51,809 nucleotides of DNA from Candidatus Brocadiaceae bacterium (lineage in GTDB: Bacteria; Planctomycetota; Brocadiia; SM23-32), in the NCBI GenBank assembly GCA_012728835.1, contig JAAYEJ010000075.1:1-51809 (forward strand), given 5' to 3'. Positions 15,445-23,477 of the stretch are shown piece after piece. Made by a program: the position numbers and the translations under genes. The notes under the pieces are model-generated. The model saw only the letters and a list, made by a program, of their open reading frames with translations, made no database searches and was not told where the DNA came from. Positions within the stretch are counted from its first letter, which is position 1, and the number at the start of each line of letters is the position of its first letter.

Positions 15445-17178
15445 TCAACGTCGCTTCCGGCGCACGATCCAGACGCTGATTCCCACCGCGATGATGGCCG
15501 CCGGCAGGATCGCGATGAAGAAGTAGCGTCCCGCCCTCATCTGGGCGGCCGTCAGGGTGGCCTGCGACATGTCGAACGTCTTGGGCGGGATGCCCAGCAT
15601 GTGCAGCTTGCCGCCCATCCAGTTGAGGGCGTTCATCAGGAAGTAGCGGTGCGCGGGGTTCTGCTCGAGGGCGGCGTCGGTGAACGAGAGCGAACTGCCG
15701 ATCACCAGAAGCCGGGGGCCGGGTGCGGGCTCCAGTTGCGGCATCATCGGATGCGACGGGGGTTCCCGGGGCGCCACCAGGGCGGCGACCGTCAGGGGGG
15801 GCGGGACGTCGCGCGCGGCATCGTATTCGGCCGGCTCGCGCGAGTCCGGTCGGTAGTCCGTCTCGCCCCAGCTCCCGGCGCCCGTCAGCAGCCGGATCGG
15901 CGTGCCCGAACCCGGCCGGTCGGGCTCGCCCACCTCGATGGGGCAGGCGTAGACCGGCGAGAAGTTGTACTGCTCCAGTCCGGCGGTGATCGGGTGCTTG
16001 CCCAGGCCCTGTGCGGTCACCAGCACCTCCCTCTGCTGGAAGGTGCCCAGCGGGGTGTCATACTTCGTGATGCCCACGGCGTCCGTGCGGGCGTGCAGGC
16101 CGTAGGGGCCGATCAGCTCGTTGATGTTGCTCTCTCCGATGCTGACGGCCACGGGGTCGACCAGCACGACGGCGCGGCCGTGGCGTTCGTCGAGATAGGC
16201 GCGGATGGCCTGCATCTCGGCCTCGGGGATCGGCGCGGCCGGGCCGGCGATGACCAGGACGGCGCAGTCGTCCGGCACGGCGCCCTCGGCGGCCAGGTTC
16301 AGCGCGGAGACCTCGTAGTTGTCCCCGCGCAGGGCCCTGGCGAGGCGCGACAGGGACCGATCCGTCCGGGCAGCCGGCAGGGGCGACATCGGGTCGGGAT
16401 TCTCGACTTCGAAGGGCCGCTCGCCGTGGCCGGTCAGGAAGCAGACGGCCGGTCGTTCGTCCTCGACCAGTCTGGCGATGGCCGCCGCGAACGCGTCCTC
16501 GCCCGTGAACTCGGTGCCGGTGTGCGTGAATATCTCGTAGAAGGGCACGACCTCGCGGGAGTCCTCGGTCAGGAAGACGGCGCAGAAGCGCGGCGGCTCC
16601 TCTCCGTCCATCCGCTGGACCAGGTCGTGCAACTGCACCTGGCCCTCGGGGCTGGTCCAGTCCAGCCGTCGCACCTGGACGTGCTTCGAGGCCGACCGGA
16701 ACTCGTCCAGGAGGTCCAGCACCATGTCCACGGCGCCCTGGGTGCGCGCGTCGGGCGTCGGTTCGATCACGACGACGGCCTCGATCGGTCGGTCGAGTCC
16801 GCTCAGTATGTTGCGCGTCTTCGAATGCAGGCTGTAGGTGCGCGTGCCCGTCCAGTCCATGCGCGCGAACCAGCGGGTGGAGATGTAGCAGAGCAGCCCG
16901 GCCAGCGTCAGGAACAGCGCGACGACGACCGCGAAGTGCACGCCTTCCAGCGCCCGCCGGCCGCGCACCAGGTTCAGGAGGGTGCGGACGTTGACGAGGG
17001 CGCCGGCGGCCGCCAGCGTCAGCCCGCCGATCATCAGGCCGAACGCGATGCGGTCCACATCCGGCAGGGCGCCCGCCCGCACGTCGCCCACGATGAACCC
17101 GGCCACCACCAGCATCAGGCCGGCCGGCACGGCCCAGCCGCCCCAGACCTGCAGGGAGGACCTCGGTTCGCGTCTCAT
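15445..17178 (-). CDS. GldG-like ABC-associated membrane protein
   Basis: Encodes 577 aa. Three N-terminal membrane segments (about 13-30, 44-62, 80-102), a large outside domain, and a final membrane segment (about 550-571) before RRKRR. The outside domain starts with WTGTRTYSLHSKTRNILSGLDRPIEAVVVIEP, the hallmark opening of GldG/ABC-transporter auxiliary domains, and later has CFLTGHGERPF. In Bacteroidetes GldG pairs with GldF and GldA for gliding; in other phyla the same set is an exporter of unknown cargo. Ends 5 bp from the permease gene start; GAGG precedes the ATG. Confidence 0.85.
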   Translation of the reverse strand: MRREPRSSLQVWGGWAVPAGLMLVVAGFIVGDVRAGALPDVDRIAFGLMIGGLTLAAAGALVNVRTLLNLVRGRRALEGVHFAVVVALFLTLAGLLCYISTRWFARMDWTGTRTYSLHSKTRNILSGLDRPIEAVVVIEPTPDARTQGAVDMVLDLLDEFRSASKHVQVRRLDWTSPEGQVQLHDLVQRMDGEEPPRFCAVFLTEDSREVVPFYEIFTHTGTEFTGEDAFAAAIARLVEDERPAVCFLTGHGERPFEVENPDPMSPLPAARTDRSLSRLARALRGDNYEVSALNLAAEGAVPDDCAVLVIAGPAAPIPEAEMQAIRAYLDERHGRAVVLVDPVAVSIGESNINELIGPYGLHARTDAVGITKYDTPLGTFQQREVLVTAQGLGKHPITAGLEQYNFSPVYACPIEVGEPDRPGSGTPIRLLTGAGSWGETDYRPDSREPAEYDAARDVPPPLTVAALVAPREPPSHPMMPQLEPAPGPRLLVIGSSLSFTDAALEQNPAHRYFLMNALNWMGGKLHMLGIPPKTFDMSQATLTAAQMRAGRYFFIAILPAAIIAVGISVWIVRRKRR

Positions 17179-17182
17179 GTCC

Positions 17183-17899
17183 TCACCTCCACTTCCGCAG
17201 TTCGAGCGCCTTGACGGTGAGGAACAGGAACGTCACGGTCGTGATGACGAAGTAGGCCAGGCTGCGGGTGTCCACGATGCCCTTGAGGAAGCCGGAGTAG
17301 TGGGAGGGCGGGGCGATGTACCGCAACACCTGCACGACGGTGGACGAGGAGTCGCCTCCGAGCAGGCCCAGGAAGTAGAGGCCCAGGAGAAGGACGAAGC
17401 TCACGATGGCCGAGGCGATCTGAACCCGGGTCAGGGCCGAACAGAGCAGGCCGATGGCGATGAACTGCGAAGTCATCAGAAACGCGCCCAGGAAGCCCGA
17501 GAGCAGGGGCCCCGCATCCATGGGGCCCAGGAGCCGCAGGTAGGCCACCTCAAGCGCCATCGGCACCATCATGATCGTGGCGAACAGCACCGCGCCGACG
17601 AACTTGCCCAGCACGACCTCCAGCTCCGTCACGGGCGCCGTCATCAGCGTTTCGACCGTGCCGCTGTGCGTCTCTTCGGCCAGCAGCCGCATGGTCAGAA
17701 GCGGGATGCCGACGATCATCAGGACCACGGGCATCGAGAGGGCCCACTGGGCCGCGCTGGCCAGGTGGACCGCCGGCGTCAGCACGGGCGCGAACAGAAG
17801 CCCCTGCCCGAGCGCGAAGGCCGTCAGCACGACGTAGGCGATGGGGGAGAGGAAGTAGGCGCCCAGCTCGCGCCTGGTGATCACGGAGACGTTCACCAT
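17183..17899 (-). CDS. ABC-2 type transporter permease (GldF-like)
   Basis: Encodes 238 aa with six predicted membrane helices. It starts TRRELGAYFLSPIAYVVL, the characteristic opening of GldF-type ABC-2 permeases, and contains the LLAEETHSGTVETLMTAP segment (cytosolic loop contacting the ATPase). It should pair with the ATPase encoded two genes upstream and the GldG-like protein downstream to form an inner-membrane exporter. The start is 3 bp from the preceding stop, in one operon. Confidence 0.9.
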   Translation of the reverse strand: MVNVSVITRRELGAYFLSPIAYVVLTAFALGQGLLFAPVLTPAVHLASAAQWALSMPVVLMIVGIPLLTMRLLAEETHSGTVETLMTAPVTELEVVLGKFVGAVLFATIMMVPMALEVAYLRLLGPMDAGPLLSGFLGAFLMTSQFIAIGLLCSALTRVQIASAIVSFVLLLGLYFLGLLGGDSSSTVVQVLRYIAPPSHYSGFLKGIVDTRSLAYFVITTVTFLFLTVKALELRKWR

Positions 17900-17902
17900 G
17901 GG

Positions 17903-18766
17903 TCAGTCGTCCTCCTCGGCGCGGTCTCCGGCGTGGGCGGCCGGCACGGCCACGGCGGTCGTGGCGCAGAGCACGAGGGCGCCGACGCCCGCGCCGACAG
18001 CCGCCCCGACGCCGGCGAACGCCCAGACCGTGACGCCCAGCGTCAGGGCGACCGTCACCAGGCCGGCGACGGCCGCAGCGGCCCCCGTGACCGGCTCCGC
18101 GCGCAAGGCGCGCATGCAGCCCACCACGGCGTCCATGGCCAGCAGCAGCACGCCGGCCACCAGCCCGGCGGTCAGCAGCACGCGGGCCGTCCAGGCGGCG
18201 ACGCGGTGTGCGGCCGGCTGCGCCTCCGGCCAGGCCAGGCCCAGCAGGCAGCCGGTCAGGGACACGGCAAACAGGACGGCCAGCCCGGCCGTCAGGGGCG
18301 CCAGGGCGGCCCCGCCCGCGTAGAGCCACACGCTGACCGAGCCCTCCCAACGGGGCGCGGCGAACAGGCGCGCCCCGACGTGGAACAGGGTGCCCGTCAG
18401 CACCATCGCGACGCAGGCGGCCGCCAGCGCCAGCGGCAGCAGCACGAGCAGCAGGCCGCCGGCCCGTGCCGGCAGCAGGGCGGCGGAGTAGGCGGCGGCC
18501 CCGACCCGTTCCGGATCGGGCGCGGCCAGGCGGACGTACGCGAGCGCGGCGGGGAAGGCCAGAAGGATGGCGGCGCCCAGCACCACGGCGAAGAACGCCA
18601 GCGGCTCGAACAGGCCGCCGCTGATGGCCATCTTCCCGAAGAAGCGGCCCGGGCGCACGAGCAGCTCCGCCAGGCTGCGGCGCAGTGCCCGGCCGGCGGG
18701 GACCTCGCTCAGGTTCTCCCAGTCCAGGAGGTCGTTTCTTGCCTGGGTCATCGGTGTGTGCGTCAC
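17903..18766 (-). CDS. Polytopic membrane protein, possibly Yip1-like
   Basis: Encodes 287 aa. A short cytosolic start ends in the phrase LVRPGRFFGKMAISGGLFEPLAFF (about 36-59, P-x-x-FF-x-x-M then GG-x-x-x-PL), which resembles the first conserved block of Yip1-family bacterial membrane proteins. Five to six hydrophobic segments rich in Ala, Leu and Gly follow, and the tail is acidic. No transporter motif is visible. GTG start with AGGAG 7 bp upstream, 12 bp after the ATPase gene; its place between ATPase and permease suggests a part in the same export system, but that is inference. Confidence 0.65.
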   Translation of the reverse strand: MTHTPMTQARNDLLDWENLSEVPAGRALRRSLAELLVRPGRFFGKMAISGGLFEPLAFFAVVLGAAILLAFPAALAYVRLAAPDPERVGAAAYSAALLPARAGGLLLVLLPLALAAACVAMVLTGTLFHVGARLFAAPRWEGSVSVWLYAGGAALAPLTAGLAVLFAVSLTGCLLGLAWPEAQPAAHRVAAWTARVLLTAGLVAGVLLLAMDAVVGCMRALRAEPVTGAAAAVAGLVTVALTLGVTVWAFAGVGAAVGAGVGALVLCATTAVAVPAAHAGDRAEEDD

Positions 18767-18778
18767 CCGGCGGCTCCT

Positions 18779-19741
18779 CTACTCACCAGCGGGACGATCC
18801 GGGCCCCCGTCCACCGGGGCGAGTGTGACCCGGTGGAACACGTCCTCGAGCGTTGCGCGGCTGCGCGTCAGTTCGCGCAGCGGCCAGCCGCGCGCGACGG
18901 CCAACCGGAAGACGTCCTCCCGCACGTCCGTCTCGGGTGCGGCGGCGATTGTGAACCGCTGCCAGCCGTCGGCCTCGGCCGTCTCCACGGACTCGACACC
19001 GGGCAGGTCCCGGAGCGCGGAGGCGGCCTCTGCGGCGTCGGCGCCGATCTCGGCCACGACGGCCGTGCGCATGACGCGCTCCGAGAGCGTCCGGGGGGTG
19101 TCGTCGGCCACGATGCGGCCGCGGTCCACGATCAGCACGCGGCGGCAGATGGCCTCGGCCTCGGCCAGGATGTGCGTGGAGATCAGGACGGTGTGCTCTT
19201 CGCCCAGGCTGCGGATCAGGCGGCGGGTCTCGCGCACCTGGTTGGGGTCGAGCCCGATCGTCGGTTCGTCGAGCACCAGCACGTCCGGGTCGGCCAGCAG
19301 GGCGTCGGCGAGGCCTACGCGTTGGCGGTATCCCTTGCTGAGGGTGCCGATGACCTGGCCGGCGACGTCGCGCACGCCACACAGCTCCATGCAGCGGGCC
19401 AGGCGGCGCCTGCGTCGTGCGCGCGGCACGCCCTTGAGCGCCGCCCGGTAAGAGAGGTATTCGCCGACCCGCATCTCGACGTAGAGCGGGTTGCTCTCGG
19501 GCATGTAGCCGATGTGGCGGCGGACGGCGCGGGAGTCCGCCCGCACGTCGAGCCCCGCCACGCGGGCGGTGCCTGCGCTGGGCGGCAGGAAGCCGGTGAT
19601 CATGCGGATCGTGGTCGACTTGCCCGCCCCGTTGGGCCCCAGCAGGCCGACGATCTCGCCGCGGTCGATCCGGAAGCTCACGCCGTCGACCGCCAGGAAG
19701 TCGCCGTAGTAGCGGGTCAGGTCCCGGGCTTCCACCAGCAC
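18779..19741 (-). CDS. ABC transporter ATP-binding protein (GldA-like)
   Basis: Encodes 320 aa from the GTG at 19741, chosen because GGAGG lies 8 bp upstream and the product then begins at the domain (LVEARDLTRYYGDFLAVDGVS); a GTG at 19789 would add 16 residues. Walker A GPNGAGKST, Q-loop region MPESNPLY, signature LSKGYRQRVGLADAL, Walker B VLVLDEP and H-loop STHIL are all intact. A C-terminal domain of about 100 aa, typical of drug/NatA-type ATPases, follows. It energises the ABC-2 permease of this operon. Confidence 0.92.
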   Translation of the reverse strand: MLVEARDLTRYYGDFLAVDGVSFRIDRGEIVGLLGPNGAGKSTTIRMITGFLPPSAGTARVAGLDVRADSRAVRRHIGYMPESNPLYVEMRVGEYLSYRAALKGVPRARRRRRLARCMELCGVRDVAGQVIGTLSKGYRQRVGLADALLADPDVLVLDEPTIGLDPNQVRETRRLIRSLGEEHTVLISTHILAEAEAICRRVLIVDRGRIVADDTPRTLSERVMRTAVVAEIGADAAEAASALRDLPGVESVETAEADGWQRFTIAAAPETDVREDVFRLAVARGWPLRELTRSRATLEDVFHRVTLAPVDGGPDRPAGE

Positions 19742-19801
19742 TGTGCCGCCCTCCGGTCTCCGGTCGGTTCCCCTGTGACGAACGGTCACGCGCCTCGTCC
19801 G

Positions 19802-19818
19802 CCTTTGTGTCGCAAAGG
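19802..19818. promoter_or_regulatory. CCTTTG-N5-CAAAGG dyad upstream of the ABC operon
   Basis: A perfect 6-bp inverted repeat with a 5-bp centre (TGTCG on the plus strand) lies 13-29 bp before the longer possible start of the ATPase gene. It could be an operator or a leader hairpin. I found no convincing promoter around it. Confidence 0.3.
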
Positions 19819-19865
19819 TGTTCGGAGGTTCAAACGGGGCATCGGCGCCGGGCCGGCGGCCGCAT

Positions 19866-20303
19866 CTACCGGGCGGCCCGGTCCCCGGCGAACGGCGTCT
19901 TCCCGCCTACCGGCTCCTCCTCGGGGCCGGACATCAGCCGGCGCAGCCGGTCGGCCTCGTCCTCGTGTCCGGCCTTGCAGTGGGCGACGCAGGCCATGGA
20001 GAACGCGCCCGCCTCCTCGGCCCGCCGGGCGATCTGCGTCCACTCGTTCTCGGTGATCGCCTCGCGCAGAATCCGCCGGGCCCGCATGAACAGGGGCACG
20101 TTGCCGGCCTTCATAGCCGTCTCGGCGATGGCGCGAACGGCATCCTGCGCCTCGCAGCGGCTGAAGAACTCCAGGGCGTCGTCATACCGCTCGGCGGCAT
20201 GGAACATCTCGCCCGTCTCGCGCAGCCTCTGCGGGGTCGCCCTGGGGTCGAACAGGGCCTTGCGCTTGGTATGGAAATCGGGCAGTTCGCCTCTCTTTGC
20301 CAT
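19866..20303 (-). CDS. Hypothetical helical (TPR-like) protein
   Basis: Encodes 145 aa from the ATG at 20303. It is wholly helical, with alternating helix pairs (LRETGEMFHAAERYDDALEFF, AIAETAMKAGNVPLFMRARR, ARRAEEAGAFSMACVAHCKA) that look like divergent tetratricopeptide hairpins. No enzyme motif. An in-frame TTG at 20333 is less likely because the promoter at 20344-20373 would then leave almost no leader. It appears to be a single-gene unit between wrbA and the ABC operon. Confidence 0.65.
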   Translation of the reverse strand: MAKRGELPDFHTKRKALFDPRATPQRLRETGEMFHAAERYDDALEFFSRCEAQDAVRAIAETAMKAGNVPLFMRARRILREAITENEWTQIARRAEEAGAFSMACVAHCKAGHEDEADRLRRLMSGPEEEPVGGKTPFAGDRAAR

Positions 20304-20343
20304 GGCCGCCGCTGCCTGAGGAGTCTGGTCCAATGAAGCTACA

Positions 20344-20373
20344 ATTATGCCGGATGCGTCCGATGGCTGTCAA
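20344..20373 (-). promoter_or_regulatory. sigma70 promoter of the TPR-like gene
   Basis: Minus-strand TTGACA (20373-20368), 18 bp, CATAAT (20349-20344). Predicted start near 20337, which supports the ATG at 20303 as translation start. Confidence 0.6.
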
Positions 20374-20397
20374 GCGGATGCGGCGGGAAGCGGCCGC

Positions 20398-21012
20398 TCA
20401 GCCGCTCAGCCTGGCCGCGATCTGCGCGACCCGGCGTCCCAGGGCTTCGGCCTGCTCCAGTTCCTCCCGGGTCGGTTCGCGTTCGTTCCGGGAGCCGGCG
20501 ACGGTTGTGGGACCGTACGGCGTGCCGCCGCGCCCCTCGGTGTGCAGCATGCCAGGCGTGGAGTAGGGCAGGCCCACCCAGACCATGCCCAGGTGGAGCA
20601 GCGGCACGGCCATGGTCAGCAGGGTGGTCTCCTGGCCGCCGTGGCTCGTGGCGGTGGAGACGAACACGCCGGTCGGCTTGCCCTCCATCACACCGTCGAC
20701 CCAGAGCTTCGCCATGCCGTCGATGAGCCGTTTCATCTGGGCCGCCATGTTGCCGAAGCGCGTCGGCGAGCCCCAGATCACGGCATCGGCCCGCGCCAGG
20801 TCGTCCATCGTGCATTCGGGCACGTCTTTGTGCTGCTCCCAGACGGCCCGGGCATACTGATCGGCCTGGATGGCCGGGAGTTCATCCGCGAACTCGGCCG
20901 CACGCCGCATGACGACCTCGGCGCCGTCGACCGACGACGCACCCGCCGCCACCGCGCGCGCCAGCGTCAGCACGTGTCCGTACCGCGAGTAGTAGACGAT
21001 CAGGATCTTCAT
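20398..21012 (-). CDS. wrbA: NAD(P)H:quinone oxidoreductase, WrbA family flavoprotein
   Basis: Encodes 204 aa, matching the usual WrbA length of about 200. This FMN-binding flavodoxin-like protein reduces quinones with two electrons from NAD(P)H, protecting against oxidative cycling. FMN-phosphate loop is YYSRYGHV (7-14), followed by the WrbA-specific SPTRFGNMAAQMKRLID, the FVSTATSHGGQETT isoalloxazine region and the GGTPYGPTTVAG block near the C-terminus. Soluble. Strong GAGGAGG site before the ATG. Monocistronic, with a moderate promoter at 21059-21087. Confidence 0.93.
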   Translation of the reverse strand: MKILIVYYSRYGHVLTLARAVAAGASSVDGAEVVMRRAAEFADELPAIQADQYARAVWEQHKDVPECTMDDLARADAVIWGSPTRFGNMAAQMKRLIDGMAKLWVDGVMEGKPTGVFVSTATSHGGQETTLLTMAVPLLHLGMVWVGLPYSTPGMLHTEGRGGTPYGPTTVAGSRNEREPTREELEQAEALGRRVAQIAARLSG

Positions 21013-21058
21013 CGTCGCGCCTCCTCATACCTTGGTCTGGCAACGTCCGTCTCCTTCC

Positions 21059-21087
21059 ACGCTATCCGGTCTGCCCGCCCCCTGCAA
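21059..21087 (-). promoter_or_regulatory. Candidate promoter of wrbA
   Basis: Minus-strand TTGCAG (21087-21082), 17 bp, TAGCGT (21064-21059). The -10 is a weak match (TA...T only), so moderate at best. Confidence 0.35.
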
Positions 21088-21146
21088 GCACCGGCGTCTG
21101 CGCCTGGGAATGGCCCGACGCGGCTGCTACACTGACATCGTTCGCC

Positions 21147-22205
21147 ATGGAACCAGAAACGATGACCGGTCGGGAGCGCTGGGAGGCCGTTCTCCGGCAC
21201 GAGCTGCCGGACCGCGTGCCGATGGACTACTGGGCGACGCCGGAGGCTTCCGCCAGACTGGTGGGGTATCTGGGCTGCCGCGACCTGGGCGAGGCCCTGC
21301 GGCGGCTGCACGTCGATCGGCCGGCCCTGGTCGGCCCGCGCTACGTCGGGGCGCCCCTTGCGGCCGGCACCGACATCCACGGCTGCCGGTATCGCCGGGT
21401 GGAGTACGACGGCGGCGCCTACAGCGAGTGCGTCGAGCATCCCCTGGCGCAATACGAGACCGTCGACGAGATCGAGGCCGGCTACACGTGGCCGTCGGTG
21501 GACTGCTATGACTACTCGCGCATCCCCGCCGAGGCGGCGGCCAACGCGGACCGCCCGATCCGCGGGGGCGGGTCGGAGCCCTTCATGGACTACAAGAGCC
21601 TGCGGGGGCAGGAGCAGGCCTTCATGGACCTGGTGCTCCACCCGGAGATCGTCGACTACTGCCTGGACCGGCTGTTCGGATTCTGTTACGAGAACACCCG
21701 CCGCATCCTGGAGCAGGCCGGCGGCCGGGTCCTGATCAGTTACGTGGCCGAGGATCTGGGGGGCCAGACGGCCCTGATGATGTCGCTCGACCACATCCGC
21801 CGGTTCCTGGCCCCCCGCATGAAGAGGATGATCGACCTGGTGCACGAGGCCGGCGCCTATGCGTTCTTCCACAGCGACGGGGCGGTCGTGGACGCCATCC
21901 CGGACATGATCGAGATCGGCATCGACGTGCTCAACCCCATCCAGTGGCGATGCCGCGGGATGGACAGGGCGGTCCTCAAGAGCCGTTTCGGCCGGCGCCT
22001 GCTCCTGCACGGCGGGGTCGACAATCAGCAGACGCTCGCCTTCGGGAGCGTGCAGGACGTGGAGGCCGAGGTCCGGCACAACATCCGCGTGCTGGGGGCC
22101 GGAGGCGGCTACGTCCTGGCGCCGTGCCACAACATCCAGAGCGTCAGCCCGCCGGAGAACGTCGTGGCCATGTATGAGACAGGCTACGCGGACGGGAGGT
22201 ACTGA
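21147..22205 (+). CDS. Uroporphyrinogen-decarboxylase-like (COG0407) protein
   Basis: Encodes 352 aa of the URO-D superfamily, in the branch common in PVC bacteria that is not haem-pathway HemE. It opens MTGRERWEAVLRHELPDRVPMDYWAT, and shows the barrel phrases FHSDGAVVDAIPDMIEIGIDVLNPIQ and GGYVLAPCHNIQSVSPPENVVAMYE; the His and Cys in FFHSDG and APCHN could be zinc ligands as in corrinoid methyltransferases such as MtaA. The arginine-rich substrate pocket start of true HemE (RPVWxMRQAGR) is absent. A methyltransferase or sugar-methyl catabolic role is possible but unproven. Divergent from wrbA, convergent with argJ by 11 bp. Confidence 0.85.
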   Translation: MEPETMTGRERWEAVLRHELPDRVPMDYWATPEASARLVGYLGCRDLGEALRRLHVDRPALVGPRYVGAPLAAGTDIHGCRYRRVEYDGGAYSECVEHPLAQYETVDEIEAGYTWPSVDCYDYSRIPAEAAANADRPIRGGGSEPFMDYKSLRGQEQAFMDLVLHPEIVDYCLDRLFGFCYENTRRILEQAGGRVLISYVAEDLGGQTALMMSLDHIRRFLAPRMKRMIDLVHEAGAYAFFHSDGAVVDAIPDMIEIGIDVLNPIQWRCRGMDRAVLKSRFGRRLLLHGGVDNQQTLAFGSVQDVEAEVRHNIRVLGAGGGYVLAPCHNIQSVSPPENVVAMYETGYADGRY

Positions 22206-22216
22206 CGCCCCGGCGG

Positions 22217-23419
22217 CTACGTCGGATACTCCGCGTTGATCCGCACGTATTCCCTGGTCAGGTCGCACGAGCGCACGCGGCCCCGGCCGAACCCTATGCC
22301 GAGGTTGATCCGCACCGCGACGGTGTCGGCGTGCATCGGGGCGCGGGCGTCGGCGCCGGTCGGCATGCCGTTGTGGAACACACAGACCGGCCCGATGTGC
22401 ACGGTGGTCGTGTGCGGCTGCACGGCCGCGCCCGAGTAGCCGATGGCGCAGACGATGCGGCCCCAGTTGGGGTCGCATCCGTAGACGGCGCACTTGACCA
22501 GTTGGGACTCGGCGACGGCGCGCGCCACGCGGTGGGCCGAGTCGGCGTCGGCGGCGCCCTCCACGATGACCTCGATGACCTTCGTGGCGCCCTCGCCGTC
22601 GCGCACGATCTGGAGCGCCAGGGAGTCCATGACGGCCAGCAGGGCCTGGCGGAACTCCGCCGCCCCGGGTCCGTCGGGCGTCACGTTGACGCCGGAGCGG
22701 CCACCGGCCAGCGCGATGACGGAGTCGTTTGTGCTCGAGTCGCCGTCCACCGTGATCCGGTTGAACGTCTGCCCGGCGGCCTCCCTCAGGAACTCGCGCA
22801 GGTCGCCGGGGGCCACCAGTGCGTCGGTGGTGACGAACGCCAGCATGGTGGCCATGTTCGGGGCGATCATGCCCGAGCCCTTGGCCATGCCGCCGACGTG
22901 GAAGGTGCGGCCGTCGACGGCGGAACGGACGGCGGCCGCCTTCGGGCGCGTGTCGGTGGTCATGATGGCGCGTTCGGCCGCCCGGGCGTGGGCCTCGCCC
23001 GTGCCGATGCGCAGGTGCGACTCGCGGAGGCCGGCCTCGATCTTGTCCATGGGCAGGGGATGGCCGATGATGCCGGTGGAGGCCACGCAGACGTCCTCGG
23101 GCGCGCAGCCGACGAGGTCGGCGATCAGTTCGGCGGTGCGCTGCACGTCGCGGTCGCCCTGCTCTCCGGTGCAGGCGTTGGCGTTGCCGCTGTTGACGGC
23201 GACGGCCCGCACGCGGGGCGAGGGCAGGTGCCGCCGGCACCACTGGACGGGGGCGGCGGCGAAGCGGTTGACGGTGAACAGGCCCGCCCCGGAGGTCGGC
23301 GCGTCGCAGACGACCAGGGCGACGTCGGGCTCTCCGGCGGCCTTCTTGAGGCCGCCGCGCGCGGCACCGACGGCGAAGCCGGCGGCGCTCAGGATGCTGC
23401 CATCGGGGATGATGTCCAC
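22217..23419 (-). CDS. argJ: Bifunctional glutamate N-acetyltransferase/amino-acid acetyltransferase
   Basis: Encodes 400 aa, the usual ArgJ length. It transfers the acetyl group from N2-acetylornithine to glutamate (and can use acetyl-CoA), closing the cyclic arginine pathway. The self-cleavage and nucleophile motif KGSGMIAPNMATMLAF contains the catalytic Thr that becomes the N-terminus of the beta chain; the oxyanion TGIIG and NSGNANACTG motifs and C-terminal DLTREYVRINAEYPT are conserved. The GTG start at 23419 is preceded by GGGAG 9 bp upstream. No other arginine genes lie in the window. Confidence 0.95.
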   Translation of the reverse strand: MDIIPDGSILSAAGFAVGAARGGLKKAAGEPDVALVVCDAPTSGAGLFTVNRFAAAPVQWCRRHLPSPRVRAVAVNSGNANACTGEQGDRDVQRTAELIADLVGCAPEDVCVASTGIIGHPLPMDKIEAGLRESHLRIGTGEAHARAAERAIMTTDTRPKAAAVRSAVDGRTFHVGGMAKGSGMIAPNMATMLAFVTTDALVAPGDLREFLREAAGQTFNRITVDGDSSTNDSVIALAGGRSGVNVTPDGPGAAEFRQALLAVMDSLALQIVRDGEGATKVIEVIVEGAADADSAHRVARAVAESQLVKCAVYGCDPNWGRIVCAIGYSGAAVQPHTTTVHIGPVCVFHNGMPTGADARAPMHADTVAVRINLGIGFGRGRVRSCDLTREYVRINAEYPT

Positions 23420-23477
23420 TGCTTCGGTCTCCCGGTCCGGAAGGACCTGAAAAGGACGATGGGGTCGTGCGCGGTCG

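Noticed and set aside
13060-17214. Very long open frame on the plus strand opposite the GldG/DUF4340 genes
   Set aside because: Its residues (Gly/Arg/Gln/His-rich) are the mirror of GC-rich codons on the other strand; no motifs, and the minus-strand genes are clear families.
21105-21133. Promoter for the URO-D-like gene (TACACT at 21128)
   Set aside because: A passable -10 but no recognisable -35 at 16-18 bp.
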